Source: Terrabacter sp. Root85 (GTDB lineage: Bacteria > Actinomycetota > Actinomycetes > Actinomycetales > Dermatophilaceae). From it: 64,000 nt of DNA. Below, one piece after another: positions 58,095 through 64,000 of this stretch; the first letter of the stretch is position 1; every line of letters begins with the position of its first letter. Position numbers and translations under genes: made by a program. The notes beneath the pieces were generated by a model. That model was given only the letters and a program-made list of their open reading frames with translations. It ran no database searches and had not been told where the DNA came from. The stretch is from the NCBI RefSeq assembly GCF_001429185.1, contig NZ_LMIW01000011.1, forward strand, positions 248,001-312,000, written 5' to 3'.

Positions 58095-58130
58095 CGAAGG
58101 ACCCCGTCACCAAGGTGACGGGGTCCTTCG
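58095..58130. terminator. Strong bidirectional hairpin terminator
   Basis: A perfect 17-bp stem, CGAAGGACCCCGTCACC, with an AA loop between the convergent phosphatase and kinase genes. Confidence 0.88.
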
Positions 58131-58166
58131 TGCGTGCGTCCGGTGCCGCGATGGTCCGGTGTCTCC

Positions 58167-59762
58167 TCAGCGGAAGATCGAGTCGTCCGTGGGGAAGGTG
58201 GGCTTCGTCCCGTTCTGCGGCTGGGGCACAGGTGTGCCTCCGGGCGTGTCGCCCGGTGCCGCACTCGACTCGTGCGCGTGGGGCCCGGGCTCGGGCGGCC
58301 TACGGTCACCGACGGCCGACGACCTGGGGTTCACCGGCCCGACCTCGTCGGACCCTGCGGCGGGGCGCCTGCGCCCCCGGCCCAGACCCTTGGCGCGCTG
58401 GCGCTCGCTCTCGGGGCGGTAGTCGTACGCGTAGGTGCCGTAGCCCGCCCCGAGCTCCTTGGTCTTGACCCGGTTGAGGATGAGGCCGAGCAGCGAGCCG
58501 TTGACCGCCTCGAGGGACTCGAGGGCGCGACGCACGTGCTCGCGCTGGGCCACCCCGGCGCCGACGACGACGAGGGCGCCGTCGACGATAGTGCTGAGCA
58601 CGGCCGCATCGGTGACGGGCAGCAGCGGCGGGGCGTCGATGAGGACGTAGTCGAAGCGCTCGGCGAGGTCGGCGACGAGCTGCTCCATGTTCGCGGAGCC
58701 GAGCAGCTCGCTCGGGTTGGGCGGGATCGGACCGGCGCCGAGCAGGCGCAGGCCAGTGCGGCCGAAGGGCTGGAGCACGTCGTCGACCTCGACCCGGCCG
58801 ACGAGCACGTCGGTGAGGCCGACGGAGCCCTCGAAGCCGAGGTAGTCGAGCAGCCGCGGCCGGCGCAGGTCGCCCTCGATGACGACGACCTTGAGGCCGG
58901 TCTCGGCGAGGCTGAGGGCGAGGTTGGCCGTCGTCGTCGACTTGCCCTCACCGGGCAGCGACGAGGTGACGACGATCGACTTCGGCGGGTTGGCCCCGTC
59001 GATGAACTGGAGGTTGGTGCGCAACGAGCGGAACGCCTCGGCGCGCTGGGAGTGGGGGTCGACCTGCACGATGAGGGGGTGTGTCGACGCGTCCGGGTCG
59101 AAGGCGATGGCGCCGAGGATCGTACGGTCGGTGACCGCCTCGAGGTCGCGCTGGGACTTCACCGACTTGTCGAGCACGTCGCGCAGCAGGGCGACGCCGA
59201 AGCCGAGGAGCAGTCCGAGCACGAGGCCGAGGGCGAGGTTGCGCGCCGGCTTCGGGCTCACCGGAGCGAGCTCGAGGGTGGCAGGTCGCGTCACCGACAG
59301 CTGAACTGGTGACTGTTTGCCGGCACGAGTCTCGATCTGGGCGATATATGGGGGGAAGACCTTGCCGATGGCGGCCGCGACCTGTTGTGCCTGCTGGGGG
59401 CTCGGAGCCGTGACCGTGACGTCGATGAGACCTGTCTCGAGCGGGATGGACGCCGTGATGCGATCGCCGAGCTTGTCCGTGGTGCTGTCGATACCGACGG
59501 CGTCGATGACCGGCTGCAGCACGGTCGGGTCCGTGAGGACCTGCGCATAGGTCTTGACGCGGGACTGGGTGAAGGTGTTGCCCTGCTGCAGCGAGGAGGT
59601 CGTGTCATCACTCGTTGTCTGCACGAAGAACCGCGTCGACGACGAGTAGCTCCGTGGCGCGAGGGTCGTGTACGCGGCCGTCAGGCCGAGGGTGACGAGA
59701 GCCACGGCGGCGATGATCATCCATCGCTTCCTGATGACGTTCAGGTAGTCCTGCAGCTCCAC
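58167..59762 (-). CDS. Wzz-domain tyrosine autokinase (Wzc/CpsCD-like)
   Basis: A 531-residue fused copolymerase-kinase. Membrane helices near residues 14-34 and 172-195 bracket the external Wzz domain. The BY-kinase domain has Walker A SSLPGEGKSTTT (about 267-278), Walker A' VVVIEGDLRRP and Walker B VLIDAPPLLPVTD. A short tyrosine cluster, YGTYAYDYR (about 439-447), is the autophosphorylation site, followed by a Pro-rich tail. It sets chain length and export of the polysaccharide. The GTG start has GAGGAAAG upstream. Confidence 0.92.
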   Translation of the reverse strand: MELQDYLNVIRKRWMIIAAVALVTLGLTAAYTTLAPRSYSSSTRFFVQTTSDDTTSSLQQGNTFTQSRVKTYAQVLTDPTVLQPVIDAVGIDSTTDKLGDRITASIPLETGLIDVTVTAPSPQQAQQVAAAIGKVFPPYIAQIETRAGKQSPVQLSVTRPATLELAPVSPKPARNLALGLVLGLLLGFGVALLRDVLDKSVKSQRDLEAVTDRTILGAIAFDPDASTHPLIVQVDPHSQRAEAFRSLRTNLQFIDGANPPKSIVVTSSLPGEGKSTTTANLALSLAETGLKVVVIEGDLRRPRLLDYLGFEGSVGLTDVLVGRVEVDDVLQPFGRTGLRLLGAGPIPPNPSELLGSANMEQLVADLAERFDYVLIDAPPLLPVTDAAVLSTIVDGALVVVGAGVAQREHVRRALESLEAVNGSLLGLILNRVKTKELGAGYGTYAYDYRPESERQRAKGLGRGRRRPAAGSDEVGPVNPRSSAVGDRRPPEPGPHAHESSAAPGDTPGGTPVPQPQNGTKPTFPTDDSIFR

Positions 59763-59885
59763 AGTGGTGTCTTTCCTCGTCGGCCGCGCCTGGTCACACG
59801 ACTCCAGTCGGGCAATTCCGACAGTTCACTCCCGCGCATTCTAGTGGGCCTGCCCGAGATGCGGCGATTCCGTCCAGATGGTCCG

Positions 59886-59891
59886 TAGAGT
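59886..59891 (+). promoter_or_regulatory. -10 box (TAGAGT) of the BNR-repeat protein gene
   Basis: Seven nt before the GTG at 59899, matching the spacing of the other leaderless starts here. Confidence 0.5.
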
Positions 59892-59898
59892 GTCGCCC

Positions 59899-60834
59899 GT
59901 GATGCGATGGATGTCGGACCGATCGATGGGGCGGGTGGCGCTCGCGGGCCTGCTGGCCCTGCTCATCGTCGACGTGCTCCTCGTCGCGCTCGCCTTCCGT
60001 CCCGACGCCGCGGGAGCCTCCACTCCGGCGTCGGCTGTCATTGCCCCCGTCCCTGCCGCGTCGCCCACGACGACCGCCGCACCTGACCTCAAGGCGACCC
60101 CCGTGACGGAGGTTGTCGCGGCTCTCGACGGCAAGCGGGCCTGGCGTGCAGTGCTCGGCACCTGCCCGGACGGCGGGGCGAGCCTTCGCGTCACCGACGA
60201 CGGTGGGCGCACGTGGACCAAGCGCGCCGTTCCCGCCCGCGCTCTCGGGCGCGTGCAGCCGGTCGCCGGCGACCGCGGCTTCGTCATCGGCGCCAAGGGG
60301 AGTGGGTGCACGGTGGGGGAGTACGCCACCGACGACGACGCCACGACGTGGCGCGGACCACGCGACGTCGAGGGCGGCTGGTCACGCGTCCCCGGTGGAG
60401 CGTCGACCACGCTGATCACCCCGAAGCGTCCCGACGCCCGCCCGTGCGGCGCCACCACCGTGGTGGACCTCGCCCGCGTCAGCGCCAAGCGCGCCGTCGT
60501 CGTCTGCGCGGACGGGCGACTCGTCCGGTCCACGGACGGCGGCTCGACGTGGACCACCCTCGCGACCGTCGACGGCGCGCTCGCCGTCGGCGCCCGCGAG
60601 GTGGACGGCACCCCGGAGGTCCACGTCGCCCGCGTTGCCGACGGCTGCGCCGGCGTCGAGGTCGCGAAGGTGTCAGACGGCAAGGCTGCCGGCGGCGCCT
60701 GTGTCGAGACCTCCCTCGACGGTGCCGAGGGCCGGGTCTCCATCAGCGTCGTCGACGACGCCGGCTGGCTGGCCGTCGCGGACGCGACCTGGCGCTCCGA
60801 CGCGAGCCTGGAGACGTGGCGAGCAGTCCCGTGA
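59899..60834 (+). CDS. Membrane-anchored or secreted beta-propeller-like protein with BNR/Asp-box repeats
   Basis: A 311-residue protein. One N-terminal hydrophobic helix (VALAGLLALLIVDVLLVALAF, signal anchor) is followed by a Pro/Thr/Ala-rich linker and then a globular domain with Asp-box repeats, VTDDGGRTWT and RSTDGGSTWTTL. Such repeats occur in sialidase-type propellers, often without known activity. Several Cys (CPDGG, GCTVG, RPCGA, VVCADG, DGCAG, GGACV) could form disulfides outside the cell. The place within the polysaccharide locus hints at a surface role only. Confidence 0.7.
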   Translation: MMRWMSDRSMGRVALAGLLALLIVDVLLVALAFRPDAAGASTPASAVIAPVPAASPTTTAAPDLKATPVTEVVAALDGKRAWRAVLGTCPDGGASLRVTDDGGRTWTKRAVPARALGRVQPVAGDRGFVIGAKGSGCTVGEYATDDDATTWRGPRDVEGGWSRVPGGASTTLITPKRPDARPCGATTVVDLARVSAKRAVVVCADGRLVRSTDGGSTWTTLATVDGALAVGAREVDGTPEVHVARVADGCAGVEVAKVSDGKAAGGACVETSLDGAEGRVSISVVDDAGWLAVADATWRSDASLETWRAVP

Positions 60835-60873
60835 CGTAGGGCTCCGGCCTCCGGCCGCTCCGGGCGCGGACTG

Positions 60874-61890
60874 CTAGGTGTGCCAGCCGTAGCCAACGCG
60901 AGGGTCCGAGGGTGCATCAACCGCGCGCCTCAGGCCCGTTCGCATCCAGAACTTGGGCGGACGCCAGAGCAGGAGGTGGCCACAGGACTCAGCCGCGAGG
61001 CGAAGTCGAGGCATTCCGAGCCGGGAGCGCGGCGAGCTCAGAGCCAGGTGCCACTTGGCCTGGGCGAGGTCGCGCTGGCGGGCGCGCCACACCTTGGAGA
61101 GGCTTCTCCTCTCAGCTCGGGTGATGTCAGGGGCGTGGTACGTCATGGACCAGTTCCGACGAGCGGCCCGGACGTACCGGACAGGATCGGAAGTGGCGTT
61201 CGACGAGTGACGACGGTAGGAGACCTGCGGCGCATCCATCACCGCTATCGGACCGAGTCGCGCCAAACGCATGAAGAAGTACCAGTCCTCGGCGCCGGCA
61301 AGGTGAGAGGCGAAGCCGCCGACAGTCCTGACGGCTTCGGTACGAATGAGGGCGCAGGCCGGTGGGTAGAGGCGGCTCTGGTCGAACAGCTCGAGGAACG
61401 TGATGTCGCGGGAGGGTTCGAGGGGGACGAAACGCCGGCCGTCCAGCACTCGGCGGGTGTTCATGTGCGTCGCGAAATCTGCGGCCTCGATGCGGTGCCC
61501 GTCCGCATCGACCAAGACGGCGGTGGTGCGAACAGCGGTCGAATCCGGCCGTGACGCGAGTTGCTCGATCGCTCTGACGAGGAACTCGGGTGGTAGAACG
61601 TCGTCACCATCGAGGAAGACAACGAAGGTGGACGCGCCGGACGCACGGGCGAAGCCGGCATTGCGCGCGGCGCCGGCGCCTGCATTCGGCTGCCTCACCA
61701 GGCTGACTCGACCGTCGGACAGGTACGGCTGAGCGGCCTCGGCGCTGTCGTCGGTCGACCCGTCGTCCACGAGGATCAGCTCCCAGTCCTGGTGCGACTG
61801 CGCCAGCACACTCGAGATCGCGTGACCCAGGAAGTCTCGACAATTGTGAAAAGGCACAATGACGGTGACGAGGTCGCGTGTCTGGGTCAT
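60874..61890 (-). CDS. Glycosyltransferase family 2 protein
   Basis: A 338-residue GT-A enzyme. It starts VTVIVPFHNCRDFLGHAISSVLAQSHQDWELILVDDGS (parts: VIVPFHN, LVDDGSTDD), with NAGAGAARNAGF and the metal-binding FLDGDDVLPP typical of GT2. The C-terminal part has GGFASHLAGAEDWYFFMRL, the ED-Y acceptor motif. ATG at 61890 lies 8 nt after the preceding GT4 stop, so they form an operon. It probably adds a side or backbone sugar of the capsule. Confidence 0.88.
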   Translation of the reverse strand: MTQTRDLVTVIVPFHNCRDFLGHAISSVLAQSHQDWELILVDDGSTDDSAEAAQPYLSDGRVSLVRQPNAGAGAARNAGFARASGASTFVVFLDGDDVLPPEFLVRAIEQLASRPDSTAVRTTAVLVDADGHRIEAADFATHMNTRRVLDGRRFVPLEPSRDITFLELFDQSRLYPPACALIRTEAVRTVGGFASHLAGAEDWYFFMRLARLGPIAVMDAPQVSYRRHSSNATSDPVRYVRAARRNWSMTYHAPDITRAERRSLSKVWRARQRDLAQAKWHLALSSPRSRLGMPRLRLAAESCGHLLLWRPPKFWMRTGLRRAVDAPSDPRVGYGWHT

Positions 61891-61898
61891 CGGACGGA

Positions 61899-63038
61899 TC
61901 ACGTCGCGAAGGCGCTGACCGTGGAGGTGAGCTTCGCCGACGCGGTCGTCCAGCTGAGCAGCTCGGCCCGTCGCCTGCCGCGCTCTCCCCACTGCTGACG
62001 TAGCGTCTGGTCGTCGAGCAGGGCCTCGATGACCTCAGCCAGGCGCGAGCTGTCGTTCTTGGGTACGACGAGAGCGCCGTCCCCGGCGCACTCAGGCATC
62101 CCCCCAGATTCGGTGACGATGGTCGCTGCACCACACGCCATGGCCTCGAGCGTGGTCAGGGGGCAAGGGTCATCCCAACGCGAGGGCAGCGCGACGATGT
62201 CAGCCCACCGGTAGTGGGCGGCGACCTCGGAGCGCTCGGTGAAGGGCACGAAGGAAACGGCCCCGGGTAGGTCCGCTGCCGTGCGGCGCAGGATCTGCTC
62301 GTAGCTGCTCAAAGCGCCTCCCGGCGAGAAGCCGGCGCTCCCGACGATCCTGACCTCCAGGTCGTGACGGGCCAGAAGCCGGCAGGCCGACAGAACGAGA
62401 TCAGGACCCTTTTCCCTCACGACACGCCCGAGGAACAACACCCGCACGCGATCCCTGTCACCGCTGCGCTCGCTGGGAGAGAAGGCGGTGGTGTCGACGC
62501 CGTTCAGCACGACCTGGACGTTCTGACGCAGACGTGCAGGCATTCGAGGTGTGAGGCGTTCTGCCAACCACGAACTCACCGCCACCACTCCCTCAAAACC
62601 GTGACAGGCCCGACTGGCGACCCAGGGGACCGCACCAGGCAGAACTTCGTTGTGCGCGTAGAGAATCGTCGGAATCTGCTTTGGCGCGTGTCTGGCCAGA
62701 AAAGGGCCGTTGTGGATCATGAGCGCGGCCGCATCATCGGGCACGTGGTCCATGGCATCGCCCATGCTGTGCTCGAGGAAGGGTTTGCCCCACCCCGCCC
62801 TTGCCGCGACGGCATCGGCGCGTGCAGCGGGCGCTGACACGTACGGTCCCGGCTCGTACTCGAGCGCCCGAGCCGACTCGTAGCGCTCACGGTAGGTGGT
62901 GCGGGCGACCAGCACCGCGTGAGACTGCGCTGCTGGTGCGGCAGCGGCCAGACCGTCAATCACGGTCATGACGGCAGAGCCGGTTCTCGGCGAGAAGTGG
63001 TCGTGTGGGGTGGGTAGATGCACGATGGGGCGCGACAC
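61899..63038 (-). CDS. Glycosyltransferase family 4 protein
   Basis: A 379-residue GT-B enzyme, paralogous to the one at 31.5 kb. It begins VSRPIVHLPTPHDHFSPRTGSAVM, with VVLNGVDTTAFS, VLFLGRVVREKGPDLVL, VGSAGFSPGGALSSYE and the signature CPLTTLEAMACGAATIVTESGG. GTG at 63038 is chosen for AGGGAG 4-5 nt upstream; ATG at 63074 gives 12 more residues. It is transcribed together with the GT2 gene. Confidence 0.86.
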   Translation of the reverse strand: MSRPIVHLPTPHDHFSPRTGSAVMTVIDGLAAAAPAAQSHAVLVARTTYRERYESARALEYEPGPYVSAPAARADAVAARAGWGKPFLEHSMGDAMDHVPDDAAALMIHNGPFLARHAPKQIPTILYAHNEVLPGAVPWVASRACHGFEGVVAVSSWLAERLTPRMPARLRQNVQVVLNGVDTTAFSPSERSGDRDRVRVLFLGRVVREKGPDLVLSACRLLARHDLEVRIVGSAGFSPGGALSSYEQILRRTAADLPGAVSFVPFTERSEVAAHYRWADIVALPSRWDDPCPLTTLEAMACGAATIVTESGGMPECAGDGALVVPKNDSSRLAEVIEALLDDQTLRQQWGERGRRRAELLSWTTASAKLTSTVSAFAT

Positions 63039-63225
63039 ATGACTCCCTGCGGGAACTCGTCGAGGTCCGCTCATGCTAGACGTCGCCTGACGGGCTGAAG
63101 TGGCTATCGGCCGATCCGCAGCCTCTTGAGATCGCGACACGAGGAGCCGTGCGGTGTCAGGACGTCTGCCGGGCTCCAACCCGCCCAGAGAGGTATCGCT
63201 GGACGACGTCTCATTCCCGAGCACC

Positions 63226-63231
63226 TAGGCT
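63226..63231 (+). promoter_or_regulatory. -10 box (TAGGCT) of rmlA
   Basis: Eight nt before the ATG, so the 5' UTR is absent or one or two bases long. Confidence 0.45.
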
Positions 63232-63239
63232 GACCGACC

Positions 63240-64000
63240 ATGAAGGGGATCATCCTGGCGGGGGGCACGGGCAGCCGGCTGCACCCGATCACGCGCGGCA
63301 TCAGCAAACAGCTGATGCCCGTCTATGACAAGCCGATGGTCTACTACCCGCTGTCGACCCTCATGATGGCGGGCATCCGCGAGGTCCTCGTCATCACGAC
63401 CCCGGTCGACGTCGAGCAGTTCCAGCGCCTCCTCGGTGACGGCTCCCAGTGGGGCATGACGATCACGTATGCCGTCCAGCCGCGTCCCGAGGGGCTCGCC
63501 CAGGCCTTCGTGCTCGGTGCCGACTTCATCGGCGACGACCGGGTGGCGCTCGTCCTCGGTGACAACATCTTCTTCGGCCCGGGGCTCGGCACCCGCCTGG
63601 CCGACCACACCGACGTCGAGGGTGGCCACGTCTTCGCCTACCGCGTCGCCGACCCCACGGCCTACGGCGTCGTCGAGTTCGACCCCGACGGCCACGTCAT
63701 CTCCATCGAGGAGAAGCCCGAGCACCCGAAGTCGAGCTACGCCGTGCCGGGCCTCTACTTCTACGACAACGACGTCGTCGCCATCGCCCGCGGCCTGAGC
63801 CCGAGTGCGCGCGGCGAGCTCGAGATCACCGCCGTCAATGACGAGTACCTCCGCCGTGGCACCCTGTCGGTCAGCGTCCTGCCGCGAGGGACCGCGTGGT
63901 TCGACACCGGCACGTTCGAGGGCCTCATCGAGGCCAGCCAGTACGTCCACGTCGTCGAGGCGCGGCAGGGCCAGAAGATCGGCTGCGTCGAGGAGATCGC
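63240..64000 (+). CDS. rmlA: Glucose-1-phosphate thymidylyltransferase (C-terminus beyond window)
   Basis: RmlA makes dTDP-glucose, the first step of dTDP-rhamnose synthesis. The 253 visible residues include [17 protein letters not shown] (nucleotide binding), [56 protein letters not shown] and [12 protein letters not shown]. About 35-40 residues lie past the edge. Together with rmlB and rmlD at 54-56 kb it supports rhamnose in the surface polymer. Confidence 0.95.
   Translation, partial: MKGIILAGGTGSRLHPITRGISKQLMPVYDKPMVYYPLSTLMMAGIREVLVITTPVDVEQFQRLLGDGSQWGMTITYAVQPRPEGLAQAFVLGADFIGDDRVALVLGDNIFFGPGLGTRLADHTDVEGGHVFAYRVADPTAYGVVEFDPDGHVISIEEKPEHPKSSYAVPGLYFYDNDVVAIARGLSPSARGELEITAVNDEYLRRGTLSVSVLPRGTAWFDTGTFEGLIEASQYVHVVEARQGQKIGCVEEI

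Larger units (their letters stand above)
1040..63484. repeat. Dispersed octamer word GTATGCCG/CGGCATAC, 33 copies
   Basis: First bases of GTATGCCG copies: 1917, 2754, 5078, 8496, 10560, 12130, 18361, 20963, 22080, 23693, 29555, 34490, 36109, 39640, 56486, 63477. First bases of CGGCATAC copies: 1040, 1983, 3047, 5636, 10664, 12088, 13485, 16315, 17238, 18453, 22790, 30104, 32508, 34885, 39343, 54574, 55827. Strands are balanced. Most copies are in coding DNA, read as TAT-GCC or GCA-TAC. None lies between 39648 and 54573. Function unknown. Confidence 0.85.

Overview
The window comes from a high-GC actinobacterium. Third codon positions are almost all G/C, GTG starts are common, folD is followed by a DUF3017 gene, and several genes have a TANNNT -10 box 6-8 nt before the start codon (leaderless arrangement). 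The best guess is Micrococcales, close to Intrasporangiaceae, but that is inference. I saw no tRNA, rRNA, CRISPR array, IS transposase or phage gene. All base counts below were made by eye.

1-24.3 kb is an N-heterocycle catabolic region. Minus strand: a barbiturase/cyanuric-acid-hydrolase gene cut by the window edge, carbamate kinase, an ATP-dependent hydantoinase pair (HyuA/HyuB) with an NmrA-like gene, a molybdenum hydroxylase operon (FAD, 2Fe-2S and Mo subunits, CoxG-like protein, nitrilase-family amidase), a uracil-type NCS2 permease and a PucR-type regulator. Divergent from pucR are a DUF2877 gene and an FdrA-DUF1116 fusion, homologous to the E. coli oxamate carbamoyltransferase subunits. 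I read this as oxidative uracil/thymine degradation (uracil to barbiturate to ureidomalonate) in which a carbamoyltransferase may release carbamoyl phosphate for ATP synthesis by carbamate kinase. Inserted in this block are an ECF42-type sigma factor with its DGPF/YCII partner, a protein made of sixteen 9-residue repeats, and an RDD membrane protein.

24.4-39.5 kb is mostly housekeeping: a heterodimeric ABC exporter with complementary degenerate ATP sites, a phosphotransferase/MarR divergent pair, a ferredoxin-reductase-like flavoprotein, a glycosyltransferase, folD, a DUF3017 protein, a rhamnosyltransferase-like protein, mdh, a frameshifted rgpF-like gene, a DUF3307/SatD pair with twin operators, and an aquaporin.

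39.9-64 kb is a capsule/exopolysaccharide locus. A capD/wbpM-like gene begins it. From the 3' end of that gene to about 54 kb the DNA is clearly lower in GC and holds an aminotransferase, the initiating sugar transferase, acyltransferases, glycosyltransferases, an epimerase, a Wzy-type polymerase, a Vi-antigen-type UDP-GlcNAc 6-dehydrogenase and a Wzx flippase. High-GC DNA then resumes with rmlD, rmlB, UDP-glucose dehydrogenase, a Wzb-like phosphatase, a Wzc-like tyrosine kinase, a BNR-repeat protein, two glycosyltransferases and rmlA (cut by the edge).

The most unusual signal is the octamer GTATGCCG/CGGCATAC. I count 33 copies on both strands, mostly inside genes where it forces the rare codons TAT or GCA. 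None lies between 39.65 and 54.57 kb, the stretch holding the foreign-looking island. It behaves like a genome-specific DNA signature word of unknown function.
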